Positions 1 to 11,300 of a stretch of 64,000 nucleotides of DNA are shown one piece after another. The stretch lies in assembly GCF_000346465.2 (NCBI RefSeq), contig NC_034011.1:18031407-18095406 (forward strand), given 5' to 3'. The notes beneath the pieces were generated by a model. The model was given only the letters and a program-made list of their open reading frames with translations. It was not told where the DNA came from and made no database searches. Made by a program: the position numbers and the translations under genes. Every line of letters begins with the position of its first letter. Positions within the stretch are counted from its first letter, which is position 1. Origin of the DNA: Prunus persica (taxonomy: Eukaryota; Streptophyta; Magnoliopsida; Rosales; Rosaceae).

Positions 1-1067
1 GAAAAAAAGCATAAATTAAAGTTGATTACTTTACTTGCAAAGTATCGGCGGCACGCTACCATGGAAGAAATCCGATTTTCCTTGTACACTTGTTCAATCT
101 ATCAAACTGGGGAACCAGCACTGGCGGAGATGGAAGAAGAAGGAGGAGGAGGAGGATGGAGGATGGAGGAGGGAGGAGGAAGGAGATGGTCTGGAGTTTA
201 AGTACGGCACCATGAGAATGAGCTGTGATACGCCGTCGTTTCGGAGTGATGAATGAAGGTGACCGAGTGTGCCTGTTGTTTCCAGATGGGTGAGGGTTAG
301 ATGAACAGTACCTCGTGGATGTCAATGGTGGAGTTAAGCTGAGATGAACAGCCACCGCTGAGGGAGAAAGACGATTGCGTCAGAGAGAGAGAGAGCTCAG
401 CGACAGAGACAGACGGGCTGAAGAGAGAGACAGAGGCAAGAGAGTTGAGAGAGAACCCAATTTCTGAAAATGTGATATGGGTGCAATCAGTTTACAATAA
501 AGATGTATTTATAGGTGGTAGTTTTAAAAATTTTTGGGGAGAGTTGGTATTTTGACAAAAAATTATAAAATGGGTGGTATTTTGAGCTATTTCCCTAAAA
601 AAAAAGGGAGTTTTCATTTAAAGACACTATATAGTTTACTAATTTAGAAGATAGGAATACAATTTCACCTAATTAGCACTAGCCATTTGGCACATGTGCA
701 TGTGCCAATTGGTTTTCTTTTCTCTTTTTTATTTTATTTTTAGAATTGCCTTTTGCTTCACCATTCTCTCCCTTCTGGTCAACTGCCACCACTGCCGACC
801 AGCCACCGCCACTACCACCGCCCAGCATCGGCCAACCTCCGCGACCTAATGCCGCCCATCTCCGACCAACCGGGGACTAATTCCATTGCCATTTATTCAC
901 CCTAAAAATATAGAAGAATTTGTGTCATTAAAGGGACTCGAACCTTGACCCTCAAAGAAGGAAGCCACACTCACAAACCACTACACCAAACTTGTTTTTG
1001 TGATATCTATTCAATTACACAATATTTATATAAACAATCACCAATTAAAAAAGTATAAAAAAATAAA
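1..1067. other. Intergenic, no gene recognised
   Basis: No coding region can be supported here. The first 450 bases are purine-rich, with GGA-rich runs near 140-190 and GAGA-rich runs near 380-450. The short frames on both strands follow this low complexity and show no domain. From about 480 to 600 the sequence is AT-rich and resembles dispersed plant repeat ends, although no clear terminal repeats were found. Positions 780-870 are rich in CCACC/CCGCC. Confidence 0.5.
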
Positions 1068-1335
1068 ATTATTTCAACACAGATTCATGCAAAAACTGTA
1101 AAAATAAAAAAGTAAAACCAAAACAAAAACCAAAACTACAAACAAAACCATCAAAAGGCCTTGTAGAAGAAGAATTACACAAGAAAATTGTCGTGGCAAA
1201 CAAACCAAAGAAAGAAAAGGCCAACACAAAACAAAAGAAGAAAACAAAGAAAGGGAAAGCAAAAAAAGAAGCTGGAGAAGAAGAAGAGGAAGATGAGGTT
1301 GTTGATTACAACAATGATGTGGTCAGCCTAATCTG
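1068..1335 (+). other. Lys/Glu-rich open frame, possible lost 3' exon
   Basis: A frame without an ATG stays open from just after a TAA near 1065 to a TGA at 1333-1335. It reads as a lysine-rich stretch, then a run of five glutamates, then an acidic tail ending DYNNDVVSLI. Basic-then-acidic tails occur at the C-termini of many nucleolar or chromatin proteins, but no family can be named. Low complexity alone could keep the frame open. The upstream part is A-rich, so chance is a serious alternative. Confidence 0.15.
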
Positions 1336-1389
1336 AGAAAAGATTTGTTATATATCTCTACTGTCATATAATCTTATAACAAGATGCAA

Positions 1390-2240
1390 CAAACGGAAAT
1401 GGAAGAGGAAATTGCACTGCAGTTTCTGATCAAAAACTACAACAAACTGAAAGTGCAACACAGTTTATGACAACATTTGCTCAAATTTGCAAAGAAACCA
1501 AAAGGCGAAGCCATGATCAAAGTACTAAAACTAAGTTCAAAACACATTTAAGTCGATGAGCAGTTCTAGCATTCCCATAGACTTGGAAAAATTATTCTAA
1601 AATTGAAATATGGAATAGGAAATTGCATTGCAGTTTCTGATTAAAAAATGCAACAAACAGAAACTTTAGTGCAGTTTATGAAACAAAAATATGCCCAAAA
1701 GTGAAAAGAAACCAAAAGGCAAAGCCATGATCAAAGTACTAAAACTAAGTTCAAAACACATATAAGTAGATGAGAAATTGTAACATTCCCATAGACTTGG
1801 AAAAATTATTCTAAAATCGAAATATGGAACAGGAAACTGCACTGCAATTTCTTATCAAAAATTGCAACAAACGGAAATTGCAGTGCATTTTATGACAAAA
1901 CATCTGCTCATATTTGCATAGAAACCAAAAAGCAAAGCCATAATTAAAGTACTAAAACTAAGTTCAAAGTACATTTAAGTTGATGAACAGTCGTAATATT
2001 CCCATAGACTTGGAAAAATTATTCTAAAATCAAAATATGGAATACGAAACTGCATTGCAGTTTCTGAAAAAAATGTAACAAACAGAAACTTTAGTGCAGT
2101 TTATGAAAAAAATATGGCCAAAAGTGAAAAGAAACCAAAAGGCAAAGCCATGATCAAAATACTAAAACTAAGTTCAAAACACATATAAGTAGATGAGCAG
2201 TTGTAACATTCCCATAGACTTGGAAAAATTATTCTAAAAC
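1390..2240. repeat. Tandem array, about 4 copies of a 212-bp unit
   Basis: The landmark CCCATAGACTTGGAAAAATT recurs at about 1574, 1788, 2001 and 2211, giving spacings of 214, 213 and 210 bp. Each unit also contains AAACCAAAA(G/A)GC, AAGCCAT and ACTAAAACTAAGTTCAAA in the same order. Units 1 and 3 share ATGACAA..CAT(T/C)TGCTCA, while units 2 and 4 share AAACTTTAGTGCAGTTTATG and AAAAGTGAAAAGAAACC. The array therefore has an ABAB organisation with a period of about 425 bp. It is not coding. Confidence 0.9.
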
Positions 2241-2894
2241 CGCGACACCATTTCTATGAGAAGGATTGAGATGTGAAAGACACTAATAACTGGAACGAAA
2301 TGCAAGATTCTCCAAACTAAGTAACACCATCTGCACATGTGAATGGAACAGAAAGGAAAAGAAGAAAAAAGGATTCAGTTGTGTCCATGCATTCCAAGTA
2401 TTCGAAAAAAAAAGATATTCAACATGAACTCCTCCTGAAACATTAGACTAAGTATTGAGACCATTTGACTATTTTAGAAGACTATCATTTTACAATCAAG
2501 TACAATGAGGTACCAAATATTAAGGACAAATTCAATCAATTATACTCAAATCAAATATAATTCCACCCAAACTCCAAATCTAAGTTCCTTTCTTCTGAAT
2601 AAAACCTTCAAAATCTACTACAACCCCAAATTTTCCACATACCCACACACAAAAAACCAATTAAATGACTATAATTTTTGAACAAGCATAGACATAACAG
2701 AAAACGAAATGAATTTAATCGCAGCATCACCAATCAAATCATCATAGGAAACATCTAATTCAAAAAACATAACCTAATCCAAGCCCCAATTTCTAAAACC
2801 CTACACTACAACACAACAATCGCGACTAAGAAGCAAATCATTATTAGGTTCATATAGGGTTTTGACGTACCATAATGAGATCAAATAGGGTTGA
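2241..2894. other. Intergenic, no gene recognised
   Basis: AT-rich sequence with no convincing frame, repeat or RNA gene. It separates the tandem array from the 14-3-3 fragment. Confidence 0.5.
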
Positions 2895-3038
2895 CTAGTC
2901 ATTGCGCTCAGCCCCAATATTGAACTCAGCAAGATAGCGATAGTAATCGCCCTTCATCTTGAGTTAGAAGAGCTTGTTGTTGCCGGTGAAGGCCAAAGGG
3001 ATGAGCTGCGAGTCAAGCAGCTTGAGAATTCCATCGCA
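2895..3038 (-). pseudogene. 14-3-3 protein fragment
   Basis: Reading the minus strand from 3038 down gives CDGILKLLDSQLIP, then a spacer, then LKMKGDYYRYLAEF and GAER. This matches the central part of plant 14-3-3 (general regulatory factor) proteins, which normally read CDGILKLLDS(K/R)L(I/V)P..FYLKMKGDY(H/Y)RYLAEF. The tyrosine codon expected before LKMKGDY is TAA here, an in-frame stop, and a TAG follows GAERND. Only about 48 codons of a ~250-codon gene are present. It is a short dead fragment, probably carried in by duplication or transposition. It abuts a long (GA)n tract on its upstream side. Confidence 0.85.
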
Positions 3039-3074
3039 GGTGAAGGCCGTGGTTGTCAAAGCATCGTTGATGCG

Positions 3075-3076
<2 letters not shown>

Positions 3077-3142
<66 letters not shown>
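3077..3142. repeat. (GA)33 microsatellite
   Basis: Uninterrupted GA dinucleotide run of 66 bp. Arrays this long are usually polymorphic between individuals. The leucine/serine-alternating frame across it on the minus strand is an artefact of the repeat. Confidence 0.97.
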
Positions 3143-3146
<4 letters not shown>

Positions 3147-4790
3147 ATCTGATCAAAAGGAAACCAACAAATTTGGGGCTTTTAAACGAAAAGGATATAA
3201 TTGTCTTTTCAGTGATTAATATAAGGTGAACCAACAAATTTAGGCCCCCTCTTTGACCTAATCCAAAATAACAATTCTTTCCTAGGTATTAAAACTCAAA
3301 CAAAAATACCCAATATCTCAAATACTAATTAGTAAAGTTACTTATGTCTAATACTTAATTTTTCTATAAAAACAAATATTAGAATAACATTTGACATCAA
3401 ATTTTACGAGATTTTTATTTTGAAATTACCTTTCTCTTGCTTCACTTCTATGTAGGAATTGACTACTCAAAGCCCAAAAAGTTCAGAGGCCAAAATGTGC
3501 TCCAAGCCCAACACATCCCATGCTCATAAGGAAAGTTCAGCCTAAATTTGTGAAGATCACACCAAGCCTATGCAATTTAGCCTAATTTAGCACTTGGGAA
3601 GATCACACCAAGCCTATGCAATCTACTCATTCATTAGGTGACGAATAAAGTCATATGAAGTCCATGCCCTTCAAGCCCAACCTTCACCAAGCATAAATAC
3701 CATACCAACTTCCAGTCGTCGCAATTCAAGCTTTTAATCTCTATTATAATGACCAAGCATAAAAAAACACGTGTTAAATGCATCTTTGCAATGCCAGCAC
3801 CTTCCTTTATATCAAACCATCCAACAAGCTCAAGAGGGCCAAAGCCATACAAATGCAAAGGGTTTGCAAGAAGGGTTGTGGTGTGAAAGGTTACGAAGGT
3901 TCGCGAGACCCATGGAACCTATTGGATAATGGATACTTTGGGCTGGTTGGGTGCACCAAAGTTCAAGCCAATTTCTTCAGTTCTCCCATGCGGGAGCAAA
4001 TGAGATACTCTTCAAGTTGTCTCTTTACCCACTATAAGCATGTTCTAGGGCTTCCTTTTAATCGATGGAAACAAGTTGTTTCTGATACCCTCATTTTTCC
4101 TCTGAAAATAAGCATGTACTAGCGCTCCTTTTTATCCGTTGAAAACAAGACGTTTTCAACACTTTCTTTTACCTGCTAGAAATAAGCATGCGCTAGCTCT
4201 CCTTTATCAGATTCCATGTAAATCATAACCTCAAGCATAACCCCATACTGTCCGTTCATTCTCCTACCTCTGGAACTCCTAAATCCTATAAGAATCAAAT
4301 ACATAAATACCATAACGTCCAAGTCCCAATCTTTTCCTTCCATGGCCTTGCTTAAACACCATAGCTAAACCCTCAAGCTTCAAATTGACTTAAAAAAACC
4401 CTACACCTAAAATCAATCATCCATAAATGCCATACCCATTGCTCCAAGCTCCCACTTCTCTTCTCTCTCAAATCTTTGAATCACTATACCACAATCCCAA
4501 TCCAAAAATCACTTAAAGACCTGAACAACTATGTTATCAAATTCTTCTAAATATTCCATCCTTTCAACGATGAAGATTATAACTTCATCAATATAACATG
4601 TACAACATGTCAAATGGTAAGTGTGTGTGCATATGTATATAGTTTTGTTATATTAAGGTCCCCTAAGTTTTTACAATAGGGAACATCCTTAAGACTTTAG
4701 TAAGATGCAATGCAATGGATGGCTCAATAAGCTTCATGCAACAAGAGTTGGCTTCACAAACCCCCATTCTCCCAAGTGTTTGTTATTGAG
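3143..4790. other. Intergenic repeat-like sequence
   Basis: No gene recognised. The 24-base phrase AAGATCACACCAAGCCTATG (plus CAAT) occurs twice, near 3555 and 3599, and a motif like ATAAGCATG..CTAG.GCTCC recurs three times between 4035 and 4205. These short direct repeats suggest decayed retroelement or satellite material. The 114-codon frame at 3778-4122 has no recognisable domain. Confidence 0.4.
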
Positions 4791-4967
4791 CAAAAATTAC
4801 TCCTCAAAGTATTATCCACCCTAAACTTGGGAAAGTTGAGCTACAACCAAAACCATATTTTTCCTATTTTCTATCTATCACTACACATGAATGAAATCAT
4901 AGGATTAATGGGACTTGATGGCCAATCCCTACCAAGGCAAACATGTCATATGCCCATGATCAAAGGC
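4791..4967 (+). repeat. Dispersed direct repeat, copy 1
   Basis: About 175 bp starting AAAAATTACTCCTCAA and passing through CACTACACATGAATGAA, CATAGGATTA and a GATGGCCAA motif. It recurs about 490 bp downstream with roughly 80-85% identity by eye. No coding potential is seen. It may be an internal duplication in an old LTR element whose borders have decayed. Confidence 0.75.
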
Positions 4968-5280
4968 CAACGAAAATCAATTAATATAGTTTACGATAAG
5001 TTGAAGATAAGCAAAGTTGTGTACAAAAGCCAAGGGACTCTATGAACTGGTGCTTGAGTAATGGCTTAGGCATGGCCAAATCATATCATATACGGTTTGC
5101 TTTTAAACTCCATAAGCTATCTTGGTTCATATTAATTTATCTACAAATGTGCATGTTGTCTTATTTGACACACCTCAAGAAAATTCCACATAGATCAAAC
5201 TCTCCTACAATAATTATTTTCTCTCTCCATATCTGAGAACGCAAGGGTCTTAAGGAAGAAAAGAGGACATATGTGGAAGA

Positions 5281-5460
5281 AAAAATTACTCCTCAAGGTA
5301 TTATCCACTAGCACGCTAAACTTGGAGAAGTGGAGCTACACCTAGAAACATATTTCCCTATTCTCTATCCATGACTACACATGAATGAATTCATAGGATT
5401 AGTGGGAGTTGATGGCCAAGGCCTACAAAAACAAGCATGTCCTATGTCCATGGTCAAAGG
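5281..5460 (+). repeat. Dispersed direct repeat, copy 2
   Basis: Second copy of the 4791-4967 repeat, with a short insertion (CACTAGCACG) near its start. Downstream at about 5592 lies CCTATAAAAGGCC, a good TATA box, so the stretch from about 5280 to 5720 could be part of an old LTR. Confidence 0.7.
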
Positions 5461-5906
5461 CAAGCATGCTTCATGCCACATGGAAAAGCCTACATGATCA
5501 CCCACTACTATGCCCATGATGGAGTACTAGTGATTTTGGATCATGGAAAAAACCATAGAACATAGAACTTGGAGCCCAAGGGTTAAATGCCTATAAAAGG
5601 CCAATTAACCAACAACCCAAAAGGGGAAAAATAGATATTATTCTAAATTCTCTTATAATTATACTCCTACTAAATTTAGCATGGGAGTGTTTTCCTCCAG
5701 GTACCCTGATGCAATCCAATCCTTAATTGATCATGCACCTCTCTAATCAATGCAAATCTTTCTTCCAAGCCATCCGAAATTAAAAAAGGCGATGTATGAG
5801 GAGATGCGCAAAAAGAAGCTTTTTTTTAATCAGCCCCCTCACAAGTTCTTTAATCCTCACTATACTGAAGAATGGGGAGATATTGTATTTGCAAATCTTC
5901 GTAACC

Positions 5907-6044
5907 GAGGTGCAATTAATTCAAGCATTGTTCAAGGAGGAGAACCATTTACAACAACCCATCTTTTACGTTAGCAAGGGTTTGGTTGATGCAGAAAAGA
6001 TATACACCATGCCAGAGAATCTTATCTTCACTCTTGTACGTGTG
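5907..6044 (+). pseudogene. Ty3/gypsy RNase H relic 1
   Basis: One frame contains a run with QQPIFYVSKGLVDAEK, which matches the RNase H signature of Ty3/gypsy polyproteins (usual form KPIYYVSKAL..AE.RY), followed by a degenerate LIFTLV where LALALV is usual. Flanking reverse transcriptase and integrase are not recognisable. It is separate from the second RNase H relic 600 bp downstream, so two different elements, or a rearranged one, are represented. Confidence 0.65.
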
Positions 6045-6623
6045 TGAGAGTCACCCGAGGCAACTCCCATATCTCTGTCATAGGCATCAAGATCAGCCAC
6101 GACCTTATGGTGATGGGTTGTTGTCCTTGTAAGCATACAAGTCTAAAATGTCTACTCAATGTGGATGTGAGCACAACAAGCATCAAACTAATCTTTCTTC
6201 ACATTCTCAACACACTTCACCTCACCGTTCAGTCGTGCTATTTCTGCACAGGTATCCTTACACTCAAGATGGAGGGCAACAACTTTCTCTGTGAGGCGAG
6301 AAAACTGTTATTTCTCTTCCTCTCATTTGGTCTCGTTTGCCTTAAGGCATTATTCTAGAAAATTTTATAACTCATTCATTTGCCCTGGACAACTCAACCA
6401 AGCAAAGCTTAGCTATCTCTGAAACCCTCACACGAAATTATTGTCATGTAAGTCAAATGAAGTAAACCAATAAAAGAAGAAATGAAACATACCGAAATCA
6501 AGTGATGAGCATGTTGCAGAGAAAGATCACAGTTATCCAACTCCCTTAATTCCCTAAGGTCACTAGGTTACCGATGGTTGTGCCCCATTCTTCATCTCCA
6601 AGGCTACCGATTGCCATGCCCCA

Positions 6624-6905
6624 GAATGCGAAAAATCATTCACCAAACTAAAGGAGTATATGAGTAGAGCCCCTCTCTTATCCACACATGAACCTAGTGA
6701 AACTTTCATGACTTACCTCTCGGTATCTTTCACTACCGTTAGCTTAGTATTGATTCGACAACCTACTAGTGCCGAACACCCAGTATACTATGTCAGCAAA
6801 GCACTACAAGATGTTGTAGCTCGTTACTCTGACATTAAAAGACTTGCCCTTGCCTTGGTTGTTTTAGAGGCCTCTAACTTCTTCTTTATCTCCTTGTTCT
6901 CAAAA
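6624..6905 (+). pseudogene. Ty3/gypsy RT-RNase H relic 2
   Basis: The frame reads ECEKSFTKLKEYMSRAPLLS, later HPVYYVSKALQDV, then RYSDIKRLALALVV. These match, in order, the end of reverse transcriptase (EC..AF..LK.YL..PPLLS), the RNase H strand (PVYYVSKAL) and the next helix (RY..IEKLALALV) of Tat/Athila-type polyproteins. The block is open for 95 codons but has no intact flanking domains. Confidence 0.85.
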
Positions 6906-7771
6906 TCTTATCCACCTTTCGTTGAAGGCTGTTTTTCTCTCGAATGAAAATCTGGGCTTCGATAGTCAAAGGCCTTTGTCACTTCACTTGTTAGGGTTAG
7001 GTACATCTTACTATATGACTACAGAAAATGTAACAATTGTTAGAAAACAACAAAACAAGAATTTACTTTAACACAATGAGCTTCAACACTTATGTTCAAG
7101 ATAGAGAGTACGTTCTTCTCTACTCGGTCGGAGAAGTTTGTGACCTTGGTCTGCGCTAACTCTCCGACATCAATCTTCACCCTGGTCAAAAAAGAGTTCA
7201 CCACAGGTACCTCCTACTGATACACAGCCAGGTTGATCTCTTTCATCTGTCACCGTATGTTGACAAAGTCAACTGCTTTGGCATCGTCAAGGAATAGTTC
7301 TTCCATGCTGAGCGGTAGCTTTGGAGGCGCATCCAAGTCGAAGGGTGACAGCTTCAGCCCTCTCCCCATCCCACTTTAATGGGCTTCCTCCAGCGCCCTC
7401 CTCTTCCAACCAGGGCATTGGCCACCAGACCATCACTATCATCCCATGGTCAATTCTTCGTCGCTCTATTTCTGGCAGGACCTTCTTCTTCGACCTTGTC
7501 TCTTTCAGATGTTTCCATTTCTTTGCCTCATCAATTTGGACAACCTTTGGTAAATACACCACCTTTGTTGTCTCCTTGATAATATCAGCCACTGCCGAAG
7601 AAACCAGGGTTACAAGAAATATATATATATATATTCAAAAACACAAATCTCGAAACCACTATCCTCTTACTTCCTTGAAGAAGCCGTGAGTTTAAAAAAT
7701 TACCCAGCGTCACAAGATTTGGATATTCGTGAGCCTATTAACACAGCACACGTTGTACTAAGTCAATCACA
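6906..7771. other. Degenerate element interior
   Basis: No confident gene. A minus-strand 101-codon frame at 7287-7592 overlaps a plus-strand 122-codon frame and neither has a recognisable domain. Its position downstream of the antisense frame at 7772-8555 makes it a possible eroded C-terminal extension of that protein. A short (AT)n run lies at 7620-7634. Confidence 0.35.
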
Positions 7772-8555
7772 TCATTCTCTTATGACAATTCTTCGTACTT
7801 CATTATAGCAAGCGCCAAGTATCCTTACTTCAGCAGAAGGAAAGTATATAGCTAACACATGATTAATAAAATAGACTCGGACTAAAGGTTTTAAGTAAAA
7901 ACTTATAGTCTGGAAGTCAGTAGGGACGCGTGTGTCAACCACTCTCCCAACTACACCTTCCCAATCCTCGAAAGAGAAACACCACTTCTTCTTCAAAGTT
8001 TTCTGAGATGAAAGCATTCGGACGACGAAATACCCTATTTTCTTCGCCTCAATGCAATTGGTCTGAACCCAACTAAACTTGCTATTTTGCCTTGATACCG
8101 AGTACAAATGCATAAATTGCTCAAAAGTTGGCTCCCCAAGCTTTGCCAACCACCAAGCAATATACACCCTATCGAGAATGATCCAAAAGTTTAGATTATA
8201 TTGACCTGGAGCATACCCAAGTTTCACTAGCATAGATTGCACCTTAGGATATATAGGTAACCTCAACCCATGTTTAAACATGGCTGCAAACATAAGTACA
8301 AATCCATGAGGAGGAAATTTTACAGTCTACTTCTCTATCGGCAACCTTAAACCCACAGAAGGACATTTGATACTCTTCTATGAACCTTAGCACCTCCTCT
8401 TTGATTATAAAATTTTTCAACGGCATCAACACCCTAACTAGTACTTCAAGACATGCCGAAGTAGATGCCACATTAACTTTCCCAGAAATAGAACCTCTCG
8501 CTTGATTGCTGGACCCACTTTCAGGCGTGTAGGGAAGAGCCAACACGAGATCACA
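7772..8555 (-). pseudogene. Antisense frame with 'putative gypsy-type transposon' domain (PF04195-like)
   Basis: Minus-strand frames at 8546-8274 and 8293-7772 together resemble plant proteins carrying the domain named 'putative gypsy type transposon'. The best part reads FPPHGFVLMFAAMFKHGLRL, where family members have FPP.GF..MFAAMFR.G.RLP..P, and continues with a W-rich segment. The two pieces are in different frames and meet near 8320, where a frameshift and an in-frame TAG break the protein. The strand is opposite to the RNase H relic upstream, so within the inferred Tat-like element this is an antisense accessory frame. Its function is unknown even in intact copies. An acidic frame at 8810-8583 could be the eroded N-terminal part. 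Confidence 0.65.
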
Positions 8556-9410
8556 CGTCGCCTATAGTACAATGTATTCAACCTATATTACTTCATAATG
8601 AGCCTCGCCAGAGTCTGTCAATGCCTGGTTACCCTTTCCATCACACATCACAACCTTATTCTTCCATATTGGGCATTCTTCAAGATACTTAGATTCAATA
8701 TCTTCCCCATGGGTACCCACAACATCCTCATGACTATTACTCTCAATTTCCTCCCTACTGCAAACATAGGGGCTTTTGCTATCTTTTTTAGAACTCTCAA
8801 ATATGTACAAACAAAAATTGAAAGAAAAAAAAAACTAATCAGTATCCAAAGACCAAACCAGGGAGCCTAGAAGGTGGAATGCCTAGGGTTTTTTACTCTA
8901 ATGATGATCTTCAATATTCATACAAACATTCACATGTTCATGCAAAATGGCATTTCAATCCAAAATAAGGGTGAAAAGGCAGGTTTACCTTGTTATCACC
9001 ACATTACAGTGCCACTAGAAATCACCTCCGCTTAGTATAGGTTCGTCAGAAATCGCCTCCGACCCTACCTTTTTGGCTAGAAATTGTCGCTGCTTCCTCT
9101 TTTGCTGGAAATCAGAATGCCCTGTGTCGATCGTGTGAGCAGAGTCTCTTATGCAACTTGCGCAACCCCTTATAAATCGTTAGGATCCATGTTGATTATG
9201 TACGGAAACGTTTCTGGTGTGACCTATGTCGATTGCTTGCCTACATGCTTGACTTCTACTCAGCTACTTAACCTAGTTACCTCATTGCCGAAGTGAACTT
9301 TGGGGACTACCTACTACATCCACCATGTCAAAACACTTGGTTTGATTATTCGAGATTTTACAAGTTCCCAACCCACAAGGCACTTCCTAATTGGCAACTT
9401 AGGGGACTAA

Positions 9411-10101
9411 TGTTGGTACCATAATCAACCGAGCATATTCAGCACAGGGAAACCACCACGCAGACATACCCATAGCCTGCCGAAGGTAAGACACTTCTGG
9501 GAATCCCTAAATACTGATGACACCATCATGATCTAAGTTACCGAAGACACTTTCCTCCAATGTGGCAATTGCCTACTGAAGGCGATTGCCGAAGCTCTCA
9601 ACTAACTTAAGCCTTGGACATGTGTCGTCATCACGGTGATTTGCATAAAGTTTCATATCGAAACTTTGTGCAAACCCCCACTTTCATTTCTCTATGAAAG
9701 ACGAATAGTGCCCAGGTAAAAAGGAAAACTATTTTTCACCTTTACGATTACTCTGTTAAAATTACTATGTACCCCACACTTGTTGACTTAAGAATCAAAG
9801 AGACTTCAGCAAGTACCACACCAGTACCCGAAGCTTGACGTTTGCTTTTTCCATCTCTTCTCCTGTAGGATGACCTTGTGACCGAAGATCCCCTTTTCCG
9901 AAGGTCTACAACCCCTAGTCCAGTTGAAAACTCCACACTTCTTCGATCTAAGTTGAATCCAACTTGGAACATCAACACAAGACAAGACTATAATGGCGAT
10001 GCTCCCAAGTAAGACAAGACGATCAAAAGAAGCATTTTGGACAGTATAGACCCGGAGTCCAATTGTATCATAATTGCTTTCTAATCAAACAGAGTCCAAC
10101 A
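9411..10101 (+). repeat. Candidate 3' LTR of the Tat-like element
   Basis: Begins TGTTGGTACC immediately after a purine-rich AGGGGACTAA tract and can be closed at CCAACA (10096-10101), giving TGTTGG/CCAACA inverted ends and a length of 691 bp. The start is better supported than the end because no second LTR is available for comparison. Confidence 0.45.
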
Positions 10102-11300
10102 GCCCTAGTCTGAGTTATTTGGAGGGAACACAAGCATTAATTTAAAATTTTGCAAGATATTCATCATTTATGGAAGGGCGAATTGGTAATAACATATAGA
10201 ACCAAGTTAATAACAAATAGGCATCGAAAGGTTTATCGACATGTTATTGATACCTCATTAACATTATTGCATATCTAAAGGAGTATTAAAAGTAGGACTA
10301 GTCCAAAACAAGTTATTCACAATTTTAATCTAGTGTATCGAAAGCACCTCCTACAAGAGGAGAGGTGTGGCTATGAACTTTGTCATAACCACATCACATT
10401 ATATTAGGTTATGCCCTTACAAAAGCCAGAACAAAATAAAAGAGACATACCATTTTTGTCTAAGAATATAGCAAAGCATAACAACGATTTACAAAAGTTG
10501 AACTTCATTAATCATGTTTTAGAGCCTTTGTCATGAAGATATTGGATATGAGATCTTGGTTGCTAATTTTGGTATGAGATCCTTGTTGCTAATTTGTACA
10601 ATTGCCCAACTGGCTTTTTTTAGTTCTAAAAATTTCCTCTTTTAATGCTCTACTACCAAGTTCAACTCCAATTACTGTAAGCAGCTGTTTAGTATTGGTT
10701 ATGCAATTATAAGGGAAAAAGATATCCACTAAATTCATCCACTCAGCTTCAACCTCATTGCCCATGCTTACAAGACATCCTTCAAGCTAGCTCGTTTCCA
10801 TTGATTTATGAGCTCCTGTCATAGTACTTAAAATAGTTAAAGGCAACAAAAATAAGTTAACTAAAAACAATTATGGTCTACCTTCATTGTTGCAAGCCCC
10901 TGGTTAACGACATCATTGTATTCTAAAATTATCATGTCAATGAGATAGCTAGTTGTCTCTACCTCCTTAACTTGATGCTCAACATACTCTACTCTAGATA
11001 CACATGTAAACTTTAATTTTGTATTCATCTCGATCAGTCTTCCAATCGGTTTGGGTGAAAACATGCTGGACAGTAGACTGCATCACTTCACTAGCACATA
11101 TTAATATGAGCATATGAAGGACTTGCAAATGAATAGGAAAAATATCAAGGGTAAGGAAACATGAAATGCAATGCAATTCGTCCAATATTTACAAACAATG
11201 CATTTTGTTATGAATCCAAGAATGCTAAAGCATTCCATAATGTAATGTCATGACTTAGTTTTCTAATTTTTTTATATATAAGTAAAACTGAGCAAACTTG
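10102..11300. other. Unassigned, possible decayed gene pieces on the minus strand
   Basis: Minus-strand frames at 11064-10861 (67 codons) and around 10600-10800 look gene-like in composition. I cannot assign them to a family. They lie just downstream of the decayed ARF gene on the same strand and could be its neighbour in the ancestral duplicated segment. Confidence 0.3.

Larger units (their letters stand above)
6624..10101 (+). mobile_element. 3' half of a Tat-like Ty3/gypsy element
   Basis: Inferred unit. A reverse transcriptase/RNase H tail at 6624-6905 on the plus strand is followed by an antisense frame with a plant 'putative gypsy-type transposon' domain (7772-8555). Next comes a purine-rich AGGGGACTAA tract directly before a candidate 3' LTR that starts TGTTGGTACC at 9411. 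In the Tat lineage, accessory antisense reading frames between pol and the 3' LTR are known, which fits this order. No matching 5' LTR, gag or integrase was found, so the element is truncated or scrambled. Confidence 0.5.

Noticed and set aside
1390..2240. CRISPR-like array
   Set aside because: Spacing of about 212 bp with homologous 'spacers' and eukaryotic context. It is an ordinary tandem repeat.
7287..7592. 101-codon minus-strand frame as an independent gene
   Set aside because: No domain, overlapped by an equally long opposite frame, inside a decayed retroelement.
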